Virus record (IMG/VR): IMGVR_UViG_3300044641_008771
Coordinates: 1-43,288 of that record
Source: a virus
Strand: one strand, 5' to 3'
DNA length: 43,288 nucleotides
Below, one piece after another: positions 14,098-21,983 of the stretch. The position numbers and the translations under genes were made by a program. Within the stretch, counting starts at the first letter, position 1, and every line of letters starts with the position of its first letter. Below the pieces are notes generated by a model. It searched no databases, had not been told where the DNA came from, and worked only from the letters and a program-made list of their open reading frames with translations.

Positions 14098-14494
14098 CGA
14101 GCCTCCATCCCAAATTCAAGAAATCTGCTAGAATTTCTTGAGTAACCGTGCCTTCCGGCACATGTTTACTTTTGTTAGTTGCATTGTCGTTCCACAATGC
14201 ATCTTCAGTGGCAATACCACTACAGTAAAAATTCATATAATCTTCATTTAGAGTTGGGTTTGTGGAATTTCTGATATCAGACACAATACGACCAGCAGAT
14301 CTCCAACTACAATACCAGTGAGAATTTTTTAGAATTTCCCAAACTTCTATTGGTTGCCATGTTGTGTTACATAATGCTGCATAAAGATTTTGAGCATAGT
14401 CAAGTTCTAGGCATTTGTTTCGTATCAGATCACTGGACATTAGATCTATCTCTAGTGATCTAGTAGTGTTAAAGGGCATTTGTGTTTGCTCCAT
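14072..14494 (-). CDS. Conserved phage protein of unknown function
   Basis: 140 residues. The central part, AQNLYAALCNTTWQPIEVWE then SHWYCSWRSAGRIVSDIR and EDYMNFYCSGI, looks like a phage protein family seen in other T4-like genomes, but I know no function. It lies 3 nt downstream of the next gene's stop and overlaps the following start, so it is in the same operon. Confidence 0.62.
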   Translation of the reverse strand: MEQTQMPFNTTRSLEIDLMSSDLIRNKCLELDYAQNLYAALCNTTWQPIEVWEILKNSHWYCSWRSAGRIVSDIRNSTNPTLNEDYMNFYCSGIATEDALWNDNATNKSKHVPEGTVTQEILADFLNLGWRLVDENEEWR

Positions 14495-14497
14495 ATA

Positions 14498-15328
14498 TCA
14501 AGTCCACATGCTTTGGCGAACTTTGATCAGTCTGATCATCATGCCAGTGTCTTCTTGCTCGTATTGAGTTTCAATTTCAGTGGTGAGTTTCAGGGCGTGA
14601 TCACTACGTTGTTTCAGTTCTGGATCAGTGATTTCTGCAAACAATTTTCCATATTTGTCCCGAATTTCATCACATACAGCAGACCAACCACTGGCATCAT
14701 ACGCATCAGGTCTTGCAGGTCTACGCACAGTCCACCATTCGTAGAGGTCCAAAATTTCTTTAGCAGCAATAGCTTGCGGAGTGGGTTTACCAATGTCGGG
14801 ATGGTTGGGATCACTAAACCATTCGCTGCCGTGCGTGAGGCTGATTTCCCACTTCAAATAATCAACACCAGCTTGAGGAGAACGCCATTCCTGCCAGCGA
14901 AACCAATATATCCTCTGCCACCAGGGCATCTGATAACGTGCAGCATCTTCCTTATCGCCCCAGATCACATGCAGGTGTGCTTTTTCAATTTCCACAAAGT
15001 CCACCAGTTCAGTGAACATGCCGTGCAGCAGACGTTCATCAAACTCATGCCACTGTCCAGGTTTCAAACCAGTTTTGAGGTAATGAGTTTTAGTGATAAA
15101 ACGATTTCTCAGATAGTATTTGAGATCACGTATGGGATCAATGGTCCACTCTGCAGGTTTTTCCAGCCAATCAGGCAGTATCTCCGTGATCCAATATGCT
15201 ACAGGTTTTTCATTTTTAATTTTGATTTGCCATTCATCCCACTCGCCCATGGGGAGAGCATAGGGTTTTTGAACACCCAGATGTTTGCGCAGCCAATTAA
15301 AAAGAACAGAATCTGAATAGTGTCTCAT
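14498..15328 (-). CDS. Hypothetical phage protein, Trp-rich
   Basis: 276 residues with many tryptophans (PWWQRIYWFRWQEWRS, YEWWTVRRPARPDAYDASGW). Its layout resembles uncharacterised proteins of aquatic T4-like phages (QWHEFDERLLHGMFTELVDF, then GDKEDAARYQ). No catalytic motif is recognised. It is first in a three-gene overlapping operon. Confidence 0.62.
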   Translation of the reverse strand: MRHYSDSVLFNWLRKHLGVQKPYALPMGEWDEWQIKIKNEKPVAYWITEILPDWLEKPAEWTIDPIRDLKYYLRNRFITKTHYLKTGLKPGQWHEFDERLLHGMFTELVDFVEIEKAHLHVIWGDKEDAARYQMPWWQRIYWFRWQEWRSPQAGVDYLKWEISLTHGSEWFSDPNHPDIGKPTPQAIAAKEILDLYEWWTVRRPARPDAYDASGWSAVCDEIRDKYGKLFAEITDPELKQRSDHALKLTTEIETQYEQEDTGMMIRLIKVRQSMWT

Positions 15329-15367
15329 ATATTAATAATACGTTCTAAAAAGTCAATTAGCAAATTT

Positions 15368-15628
15368 TTATTGACTTTTTGGTGTTTTTTTCTCCAATTG
15401 GGCTATTCTCTGCTCCAGGTCTGCCAGGTGCTGATCGTGCTTTTGGATTTTAGCCATGACATTTTCAGCACGAGTGAAATCTTTGAGATGAAACCGTTGA
15501 CTAGCCCAATTCATCGTGGAGTCGAGTTTTCTGTTGAACCAGCAGCCTATGCGAGTGGTTTCCCACCAGTTGTAGAAACTGCTGCCTATGACACTGCTTA
15601 AACAAGACATTATAAGAAAATACAGCAT
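15368..15628 (-). CDS. Small protein with hydrophobic N-terminus and C-terminal coiled coil
   Basis: 86 residues from the ATG at 15626-15628, or 80 from the internal ATG. The N-terminus (MLYFLIMSCLSSVIGSSFY) is hydrophobic; residues ~52-82 form a coiled coil (MAKIQKHDQHLADLEQRIAQ, LEKK). A CATAAATA late promoter lies 7 nt upstream of the first ATG, while a 10-bp hairpin covers that ATG. It could be a membrane-anchored late protein; function unknown. Confidence 0.6.
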   Translation of the reverse strand: MLYFLIMSCLSSVIGSSFYNWWETTRIGCWFNRKLDSTMNWASQRFHLKDFTRAENVMAKIQKHDQHLADLEQRIAQLEKKTPKSQ

Positions 15629-15640
15629 AGTGCTGTATTT
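15618..15640 (-). terminator. Hairpin after phosphoribosyltransferase gene (possible terminator)
   Basis: Perfect 10-bp stem 15618-15627/15631-15640 with a 3-nt loop, followed on the minus strand by TTTC, 6 nt after the phosphoribosyltransferase stop. It overlaps the next gene's first ATG, so it may instead control translation. Confidence 0.5.
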
Positions 15641-15643
15641 ATG
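15636..15643 (-). promoter_or_regulatory. T4-type late promoter
   Basis: CATAAATA on the minus strand, 7 nt before the ATG at 15628. Confidence 0.5.
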
Positions 15644-15645
15644 AG

Positions 15646-16152
15646 TTAATCACGTGAATTTTCCCAGGGAAATCTGACCCAGATATCCTGTTCCAGTTTG
15701 TTGATTTCACGAGCAGAAAAATCCACATCCGAAAAGTCACTGCTGGCATTATTGAACAGAGTCAAAAATTTCACATTCTGATGCCACACTGACTGCCAGC
15801 GTGGTTCTTCGGGCAAACAGCTATCCGGCCAATCTTTCATGATCCACTGAAAGGTTGCGCCAGTATCGTTGATATCATCCACAATCAGAATGTTTTTGGC
15901 CCTTTCCTGACCATAACCATACGCATCTTCAGCCATGCCACAATCAGTAACACAATTATCCAAGTCATCCAAACTCAATCGCAATGGAGCCATGGGAACT
16001 CCCAGGAGGTGACTCAACATCACCGCGGGCACACAGCCGCCGCGACTGATACCCACGATGTAATCTGGCTTCCAACCACTTAGTGCCACTTTTAGAGCCA
16101 GGTAATTGATGTCTTTTTCCAGGTCGTTCCAATCATAGTGTATTTTGATCAT
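15646..16152 (-). CDS. Type I phosphoribosyltransferase
   Basis: 168 residues. It has the PRPP-binding motif ILIVDDINDTGATF (about 86-99) and the N-terminal YIVGISRGGCVPAVMLSHLL block. These define the type I PRTase fold that links a purine or pyrimidine base to ribose-5-phosphate. The substrate cannot be read from sequence. It lies directly downstream of folE (2 nt gap) and may serve base salvage or the deazaguanine route. Confidence 0.88.
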   Translation of the reverse strand: MIKIHYDWNDLEKDINYLALKVALSGWKPDYIVGISRGGCVPAVMLSHLLGVPMAPLRLSLDDLDNCVTDCGMAEDAYGYGQERAKNILIVDDINDTGATFQWIMKDWPDSCLPEEPRWQSVWHQNVKFLTLFNNASSDFSDVDFSAREINKLEQDIWVRFPWENSRD

Positions 16153-16154
16153 GG

Positions 16155-16829
16155 TTAGTGTCCCTTCATGGTTTTAAAAATATCATAAAATTCCTGTTTC
16201 AGACTGGCATCAGTTTGAAACAATCCGGTCATTACCGCAGTGGTCATATCGCTCTCATGTTCCCGCACCCCACGCTGAGTCATGCAGTGATGATTGGCTT
16301 TCACAACCACAGCCACATTGGGAGTTTTTGCAAAATTGCGCAGGGCATCGGCAATTTCAGTGGTCATTTCTTCCTGAATCTGAGGACGACTGGCGATCCA
16401 GTGTACCAGACGATTGAACTTACTCAACCCAATCACTTCCTGTTCGGGGAAGATTCCCACCCAACAACTGCCCACGATGTTCTGGAAATGATGAGCGCAG
16501 GTGCTGCGGATGCTGATAGGTCCAGTAGTATACAAGCTCTGATATCCCATGTTGGGAAAACTGGTGATACTGGGCGGTGGTTCAAAGCGGCCACTGAAGA
16601 TTTCTCGCACCATCATCTTTGCCACACGTCGAGCCGTGTCACGGGTGTTGTGATCATTGGCAGTGTCAATCACCAAACTTTCCAACACGCCCTGCATCTG
16701 GCCAGTGACCTCGTCCACCAGCAGATCCTGTTCTCCGGCTTCGATGTATTTGTGAATGTTGTGATTGGCAAAAAAACTACCACCATCCTGCTGAATTCTG
16801 TTCTTGATCTGTTCGCTGATTTTTTTCAT
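16155..16829 (-). CDS. folE: GTP cyclohydrolase I FolE
   Basis: 224 residues, matching the bacterial enzyme (about 220). It has the zinc and active-site residues in STCAHHFQNIVG and ANHHCMTQRGVREHESD. It opens GTP to dihydroneopterin triphosphate, the first step to 7-deazaguanines (FolE to QueD to QueE). A TTGACA-17-TATACT promoter lies upstream, with 12 nt between the -10 box and the ATG, and a weak AAAGAG ribosome site. Confidence 0.95.
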   Translation of the reverse strand: MKKISEQIKNRIQQDGGSFFANHNIHKYIEAGEQDLLVDEVTGQMQGVLESLVIDTANDHNTRDTARRVAKMMVREIFSGRFEPPPSITSFPNMGYQSLYTTGPISIRSTCAHHFQNIVGSCWVGIFPEQEVIGLSKFNRLVHWIASRPQIQEEMTTEIADALRNFAKTPNVAVVVKANHHCMTQRGVREHESDMTTAVMTGLFQTDASLKQEFYDIFKTMKGH

Positions 16830-16841
16830 AGTTACTCTTTA

Positions 16842-16870
16842 AGTATAAGTTTATTTCCGTAATCTGTCAA
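16842..16870 (-). promoter_or_regulatory. Early sigma70-like promoter for folE
   Basis: Minus-strand TTGACA (16865-16870), 17-nt spacer, TATACT (16842-16847); lies inside the end of the upstream membrane-protein gene. Confidence 0.72.
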
Positions 16871-17066
16871 TTTTAATGTTATAGTTTCTGTGCAATAATA
16901 CAACAAGTATAACCGAAGCTGACCAGGTTTGTAAGTTATAGGGTATCATCAACACAGGGAACAGAGTATTCAAACTCCACAAAACTAAAAATGGTACGAT
17001 TGCGATTAAAAACATCAGCAATACAAAAAACAACAAAAACGAAGATAATTTCAGTAGTGTGTTCAT
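16851..17066 (-). CDS. Small membrane protein
   Basis: 71 residues from the ATG at 17064-17066, which overlaps the glycosyltransferase stop as ATGA. It has two long hydrophobic segments (LSSFLLFFVLLMFLIAIVPF and SASVILVVLLH) and a basic C-terminus. Function unknown; coupled to the glycosyltransferase. Confidence 0.62.
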   Translation of the reverse strand: MNTLLKLSSFLLFFVLLMFLIAIVPFLVLWSLNTLFPVLMIPYNLQTWSASVILVVLLHRNYNIKIDRLRK

Positions 17067-18118
17067 TGAGTTAATACCTTTAACATGATTTTGCAATTTA
17101 AAAAATGTGTTTTGAGTATATCAATCTGTTGGTCCAGCAAACTCTGATATTGGTCATAATTGTCAGTGAGCTGATTGATAAACTCTGCTAATTGCCCACG
17201 ATGTTTTAGATAGGATTGCCAATCCTGAGTCCATGCAGATGGGTAACGAAACTCTGGAAGGTACATTTCACTATAGCTGGCTCGATCTGGCACACAGGGT
17301 AAACTACCAGTTAGACATCCTTCCATCTGACTGATGCCCAAATTTTCATGCAAGCTGCAACTAAAAGTCACTTTGGTTTCAGAAATTGTCTGATAATACT
17401 GTTGTTTATCCAACTTCTGATCCTGTGTGATTATGAGGTCAGCATTGATGTATCCGGCGAGATCTCGCACAATTTCGGGTTGTTTGTCAGCGTTTAACCG
17501 ATGTGGCCAGATCACAGTGTTTTGTTTGGCGTTTTTGCGCAAGTTTTCCAAAGGAGCCACAATCAGTTCATGAGGCTGACCGCTGCGAACAGCTCGGCCC
17601 TGATCTGCTACTGGAATATCCAGATTTCGCAAGAACATCTGGCGATGAAACTCAGTGGCAAAATAGTTATAATCACTGGCATAAAACCAGCTGCGTTCCT
17701 GATGCCAGGGCCAGGGTTTTTGCATCTGCATGCCCAGGATGTCTGTGGGATCGTAAGCGCCAGCATGAACAATACTATGTAGTTCCCACTGTGTTTTTAA
17801 CAAATCACGCATATATGCTATTTGTGTGATTGTAGGATTCCAAAAATCAGTGAACAAAAAACGGTCTTTGGATGTGATTTGACCTTGATTGTAAAGATCC
17901 AAAAAAGAACACATTTGTGAACTTTTCCAGTAATTGGTGTCACTGAAATTTAAAAAAGCTCCCGGAGTTAAAGTTGTATCTTTTTGAACTCCAGAAATTT
18001 GAATCACGTTCCATTGACCTTGAGCGTTTGCGTCTATCAATTTGGGAATATTTTCAAACCATTGTTTAGAATAACGACCATCATGTGGTTCTAAAGCAAA
18101 AATAATAATATTGGGCAT
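17063..18118 (-). CDS. GT-B-type glycosyltransferase
   Basis: 351 residues. The C-terminal half has the nucleotide-sugar domain pattern: NTVIWPHRLNADKQPEIV, then LIITQDQKLD, then FSCSLHENLGISQMEGCLTG with the acidic E that binds the donor in GT4-like enzymes. The N-terminal half would bind the acceptor. A strong Shine-Dalgarno GGAAGGAGG precedes the ATG. It lies directly downstream of dpdA, so glycosylation of a modified base is conceivable, but a protein or surface sugar is equally possible. Confidence 0.72.
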   Translation of the reverse strand: MPNIIIFALEPHDGRYSKQWFENIPKLIDANAQGQWNVIQISGVQKDTTLTPGAFLNFSDTNYWKSSQMCSFLDLYNQGQITSKDRFLFTDFWNPTITQIAYMRDLLKTQWELHSIVHAGAYDPTDILGMQMQKPWPWHQERSWFYASDYNYFATEFHRQMFLRNLDIPVADQGRAVRSGQPHELIVAPLENLRKNAKQNTVIWPHRLNADKQPEIVRDLAGYINADLIITQDQKLDKQQYYQTISETKVTFSCSLHENLGISQMEGCLTGSLPCVPDRASYSEMYLPEFRYPSAWTQDWQSYLKHRGQLAEFINQLTDNYDQYQSLLDQQIDILKTHFLNCKIMLKVLTQ

Positions 18119-18162
18119 TGGGTGCCTCCTTCCAGCATACTAGATGTCATAAATGTTCATTG

Positions 18163-19797
18163 TTATTCCTGTTGACTTTCGGTTTCCAAACGATCCAGTG
18201 ATTGTTCTGACAAACCACTATCATCGCGAGTGATTTCCAATTGTTTGATCTGATCACCAAACGTCTTGGTAAATGCAGTACTGCTGTTGACTGCTTTGGG
18301 TCCCAGTAGTCCGTTGGCACTGCTTCCATACACTCGAGTAAACCAATTGTCGTATTCTACAAGTATTTTATTGGCTTGATCCCGAGTTTTCGCTGAGAAC
18401 AAGCTGTCAACCAGATTCTCAAAATAACGATCATGATACGGAGTTTGAGTAAGTGAAATCAAACTACTAAACTGTTCAGGTTCTTTAACTTTGACTCTGT
18501 GTTTACCTGGATGATTTTTCTCTCGCAACATGTGTGGTATAATGCCCTGATCAAACAGGCGATTTCCTTCCTGAACTGCTTCTATGTGACAGTAAATGTT
18601 ATGTGCCATTAGTATAGCATAACTGAAGCTATCCCAGCTGGTTTTTCCTTCTTTTCCGATCTTATTGAGGTCACCAGGAGCATAGTGACATACATCCTGA
18701 ATCAGTGTTCTCTGCATAATGGGACTGTCCATGAAGCTGGGCCACTGATCAGCTAGGTCCTGCAGAATGGCATCGCGGAACAAACGAGTATCACGAGCAT
18801 ACTTTTTATCATCCACACATTTGGCCATTTTGTAGCTCCACTTGCCATCATCTATCATGCGATTTTCGTAATAGACTTGACCATTTGCAGTGGCCAAAAA
18901 CGGACTGGCACAGTCATAACTGATGGTAAAATTGGGATTGTGATAGCGGCGTATGGCTCGCTGAATCTGAGTAAAAGCCATGGCCCATTCCAGTTTGCTG
19001 GTGCCCAGATAATGTACCCAATCCTGTTTTCCAGTTTCCAATAACCCATCATGTATCAGTGCCACCAGTCGGTGCAAAACCAGATGCATATCGCATTTGT
19101 TTTGTGATCCCATGGCCCAACCATTAAAGTGACGATCAGGATACTTTTGTGGATCACAAAATTCCTTCATGGTTTCGTACCATTCGTCAGCCTGAGTGTG
19201 GTTGTCCCCCTGTAACACAGTGAGAAATTTGCAGTTGCCGTTGCGATTGTTCATCCAGTACTCATAATTGTAACGAGTGGCAGCCACAGCGCCTTCGTAA
19301 CTAGAGATTCTGGTGGCTTCGCGACCACGTGGAGTACGGCTCACCCAGCCGGGAATATCCAGAGTCATTCCGTAATCCATGTAAGCGTCCATCCAGCGCA
19401 ACACTTTCTCACGTTTTTCTTGTGCTTTGGCACATCCACTGCCGGGATTCCAGTCACCCTCCCAGACACCCTTGCCGATCTGAAAGCCACCGCTGTCTCC
19501 CAGCAGCCAGCTGGATTCGTCACGGTTGCGAATCATGTCTTCTTTGGGATCTGATCCCAGATCCAGATTGGCGTGCCCTGCTGAGTACAAACTCCAACGA
19601 TACTGGAAATAACCAGCTTGTGGATTCAAATAGTTTAATCCTTCAATACCGTCTTCAAATCCTGCAGGAATGCGAGCAGTTTCCACATACTCGCCATGAC
19701 GTTGTCTGCCAATGTAATTGGAATAAAATGTGCTCAGTGCTGGAAGAAATATCGAATAGTCCTGCTGAGCTGCGGTCAAGTTGATTTTATCAGGCAT
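18163..19797 (-). CDS. dpdA: DpdA-like 7-deazaguanine DNA transglycosylase (TGT superfamily)
   Basis: 544 residues. The TGT-fold signature GDSGGFQIGKG (D101) and a second aspartate in MTLDIPGW (about D147) correspond to the tRNA-guanine transglycosylase active site. TVLQGDN, GWAMGSQNKC and HYLGTSKLEWA fit the barrel. Phage and bacterial members of this size, DpdA, exchange guanine in DNA for preQ0 or related bases. FolE, QueD and QueE in the same window support that reading; no QueC is seen here. It overlaps the upstream T-fold gene by 8 nt. Confidence 0.85.
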   Translation of the reverse strand: MPDKINLTAAQQDYSIFLPALSTFYSNYIGRQRHGEYVETARIPAGFEDGIEGLNYLNPQAGYFQYRWSLYSAGHANLDLGSDPKEDMIRNRDESSWLLGDSGGFQIGKGVWEGDWNPGSGCAKAQEKREKVLRWMDAYMDYGMTLDIPGWVSRTPRGREATRISSYEGAVAATRYNYEYWMNNRNGNCKFLTVLQGDNHTQADEWYETMKEFCDPQKYPDRHFNGWAMGSQNKCDMHLVLHRLVALIHDGLLETGKQDWVHYLGTSKLEWAMAFTQIQRAIRRYHNPNFTISYDCASPFLATANGQVYYENRMIDDGKWSYKMAKCVDDKKYARDTRLFRDAILQDLADQWPSFMDSPIMQRTLIQDVCHYAPGDLNKIGKEGKTSWDSFSYAILMAHNIYCHIEAVQEGNRLFDQGIIPHMLREKNHPGKHRVKVKEPEQFSSLISLTQTPYHDRYFENLVDSLFSAKTRDQANKILVEYDNWFTRVYGSSANGLLGPKAVNSSTAFTKTFGDQIKQLEITRDDSGLSEQSLDRLETESQQE

Positions 19798-20209
19798 GTT
19801 CTTTTATAGCTGGATATCTAACAAGACATCCACATTCGCCATCCTCACTTACTTCAATTTCCATGTTGCGATTGGTGCCATAACGTTCAGTCAGTTTCAG
19901 GTAGAGATCATCAGCCAGCATCTCCACGCTTTTAAAATCAATGTCGATAGTTCTGGAATCAAACAGACTTTCACAGTGATTTAGCACCTGATGAAATTCC
20001 AGTTCACGATCAGTGTGCCATACCTGAATACTCACTCGAAACTTAAACAGATGACGATGACGGTGGGCCAGATAGCTCACGTCATCCAGCCGGGGATCAA
20101 CTCCAGCAGCAGGGTATCTGTGATACCCTGCTTTCTGAAATGTAACCCAGATCTGTCTGTTTGCACCGATTAGGTTTTGTTCAACAGCTTCTCTCTGATG
20201 TTGTGTCAT
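19790..20209 (-). CDS. T-fold (QueD-like) protein linked to dpdA
   Basis: 139 residues. The block AHRHRHLFKFRVSIQVWH followed by LEFHQVLNHCESLF and the C-terminal MEIEVSEDGECG has the same order as QueD: the H-G-H strand, the DF helix, then the acidic substrate-holding strand. It lacks the catalytic C-x-x-x-H-x-H, so a different reaction is likely. Such proteins sit beside dpdA in other phages (from memory). The short overlap with dpdA implies one transcript. It may tailor the deazaguanine base; this is inference. Confidence 0.55.
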   Translation of the reverse strand: MTQHQREAVEQNLIGANRQIWVTFQKAGYHRYPAAGVDPRLDDVSYLAHRHRHLFKFRVSIQVWHTDRELEFHQVLNHCESLFDSRTIDIDFKSVEMLADDLYLKLTERYGTNRNMEIEVSEDGECGCLVRYPAIKEHA

Positions 20210-20213
20210 GATG

Positions 20214-20936
20214 TTATTTAGATTGTGCCATCAGGATGTAGGTATAAACCGCCTGACCGCTGTCAATACTAACCTGCATGGCTGCGGTATTATCGTCAAT
20301 GCTGACGGTCTTATCACCAACCTGATTCAGAACACTGATCAGAGGTTTTACAGCCCAGGTTTGTCTTTTGAGCTGAACCTGAACACCCGGATGAAACACA
20401 AAAGATCCGTGAATGCTAGAAACGTCGCCCATTTCGATCATTAGGTTGTTTCCGTCAGTATAAGTGACGCAGTTCACAACATCACTCATGGCCTGAGTTT
20501 GGTAATTGAACTTCTGAATACTCAGTGCGTTGGGTGAAAATTCCAGCTTCCATTTGGGAGCATGAAAATTCAGACTTGCGATCTTGGAGTTGATTAATTC
20601 AGGACTCATCAACCGATAAGTGTTCTTGAAGTCACCACTGGCATTGGCAAATCGAATAGTGTCCAGAATGTTTTTCTGATCCCTACCAGTGACGATCTGA
20701 GCGTCTTGCTGATATTCCTGGATGTTCAGGATCACATTCAAACGACCCAGGTTGGGTAATCCTGCCACTGCATCAACAAATTCTGATACTGGATTATGCA
20801 GCTTGGCTTGAAATACCACAGTTTTGTCTGCGGAAACACCGTCTAGGCAGGTTTCTTTGTCTGTGCCTGAAACTTTGACTTCCTCCAGGTTAACTGCTTT
20901 GGTGTAGTTTACGATTTCTTTGAGTATATTATACAT
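20214..20936 (-). CDS. 45: Sliding clamp, DNA polymerase processivity factor
   Basis: 240 residues (T4 gp45 is 228). Identified from its size, two-domain beta-rich pattern (VSEFVDAVAGLPNLGRLNVI near residues 48-67, WKLEFSPNALSIQKFNYQ near 128-145, VYTYILMAQ at the end) and its position next to DNA polymerase, as in T4-like aquatic phages. It would tether the polymerase and, with gp33/gp55 homologs, activate late promoters. It has an AAAGGA ribosome site and a CTAAATA box 28 nt upstream. Confidence 0.72.
   Translation of the reverse strand: MYNILKEIVNYTKAVNLEEVKVSGTDKETCLDGVSADKTVVFQAKLHNPVSEFVDAVAGLPNLGRLNVILNIQEYQQDAQIVTGRDQKNILDTIRFANASGDFKNTYRLMSPELINSKIASLNFHAPKWKLEFSPNALSIQKFNYQTQAMSDVVNCVTYTDGNNLMIEMGDVSSIHGSFVFHPGVQVQLKRQTWAVKPLISVLNQVGDKTVSIDDNTAAMQVSIDSGQAVYTYILMAQSK
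20215..20221 (-). promoter_or_regulatory. Possible late promoter, 5 nt before ATG
   Basis: CTAAATA on the minus strand, 5 nt before the ATG at 20209. It overlaps the last codons of the clamp gene, so chance cannot be excluded. Confidence 0.45.
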
Positions 20937-20964
20937 AGTATTCCTTTAATAGTAACATTGTTTG

Positions 20965-20971
20965 TATTTAG
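20965..20971 (-). promoter_or_regulatory. Possible late promoter for the clamp gene
   Basis: CTAAATA on the minus strand, 28 nt before the clamp ATG, with an AAAGGA ribosome site in between. Confidence 0.45.
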
Positions 20972-20993
20972 ATCGCAACAGTAATTGGCTCAA

Positions 20994-21983
20994 TTATCTG
21001 GCACTGAACAGTGAGCTAAATGCGTTGATCTGTGGGTTGGTCGCTGTTTGTAAGTCCCAGTCCAGAACACCCAATAGGTTATCTATCTTGGTGTCCACGA
21101 TGGTTTCTTCCATGAGACCCTGGTCAAACGGTAGCTCTTTGAACCACTCGGGTAATCTGAGTTCGTCAATGGGATACGCCACACTGGTATAGTTCATGGG
21201 GTTACTGCGCAGCTTACACACGACCACTTTCATGCCGTCCACAATGCCCATGCTGTAACGATCATTGTGGATCTGCTTGAGGGTGTTCCAGTTTAGAGCA
21301 GCTCTGACGTGTCCAGGCACTGTGACTTTGCCTTTCTTACTGATAAGATCTCGATAATGAGTGAGATTGTTTACTCGCTTGGGTGTGCCTTTTTCCCAAG
21401 CAGGTCTTGATTGAAAATCAGTTTTAAATCTGCGTATGTCATCGATGATTTCTGCACGTTCTAATCCTTTGAGAACTTTCAGCAAAATGTCACTTAGAAA
21501 CTGTTGCACGACTTTGGGAGTATCGGCTCGTTTGAGATCCAAGCCCATGGCCTTGAGTTTGCCATCACTTCCGTCAGTATCCAGCCTCTTGCCTTCTAGA
21601 TCATAGATCAACACAGCGTAACGCTTCTTGGTGATATATAAACCCTTGCTAGCCACCAGTTCGCGACCACAACGAATAAGATCACCATTGGCACTGGGTG
21701 TGTGAAATGCACCTGCACAAAAACCAGAGAAACTGTCGTTTACTTGATCTGCGATTGCGTCATACAGACCCACACAGATGTTTTTATCCCATTCCATGGA
21801 GCCAGCAGTCACCTCCTTTTTCACAACGGGCCAAGCACTGAAATAGCAACTGTTGTGCACCAAAATGTTATTGGCAAAAAAATAAGGATTTTCGTTTGAA
21901 ACACCAATATCATAAACATATTCGTCGTCATACGGCTCAAGTTCTTCTATTGATTCAATCTCTGCTAATTGGTATTCCACCAT
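20994..21983 (-). CDS. 43: DNA polymerase C-terminal half with split-intein C-fragment
   Basis: 329 residues from the ATG at 21981-21983, preferred because AGGAG lies 8 nt upstream. Residues 1-44 are the intein C-fragment (ends YVYDIGVSN...FFANNILVHN). The next residue is Ser followed by CYFSAWPVVKKE, the native sequence after the polymerase motif C (DTDS). The remaining ~285 residues are the palm/thumb end of a family B polymerase (GRELVASKGLYITKKRYAV, RADTPKVVQQFLSDILL). Together with the N-terminal extein (609) this gives 894 residues, against 898 for T4 gp43. Confidence 0.93.
   Translation of the reverse strand: MVEYQLAEIESIEELEPYDDEYVYDIGVSNENPYFFANNILVHNSCYFSAWPVVKKEVTAGSMEWDKNICVGLYDAIADQVNDSFSGFCAGAFHTPSANGDLIRCGRELVASKGLYITKKRYAVLIYDLEGKRLDTDGSDGKLKAMGLDLKRADTPKVVQQFLSDILLKVLKGLERAEIIDDIRRFKTDFQSRPAWEKGTPKRVNNLTHYRDLISKKGKVTVPGHVRAALNWNTLKQIHNDRYSMGIVDGMKVVVCKLRSNPMNYTSVAYPIDELRLPEWFKELPFDQGLMEETIVDTKIDNLLGVLDWDLQTATNPQINAFSSLFSAR
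21852..21983 (-). other. Split intein C-fragment (44 aa)
   Basis: It ends with the intein block F/G pattern, Y-x-Y-D-I-x-V then FFANNILVHN, with terminal Asn and +1 Ser, as needed for C-terminal cleavage. The ending closely resembles archaeal polymerase inteins inserted at the same DTD|S site. Confidence 0.92.

Noticed and set aside
14480-15316. 278-codon plus-strand ORF
   Set aside because: Exact antisense shadow of the Trp-rich protein gene; no promoter or ribosome site and an implausible composition.
16158-16862. 234-codon plus-strand ORF
   Set aside because: Antisense shadow of folE, which has unambiguous active-site motifs.
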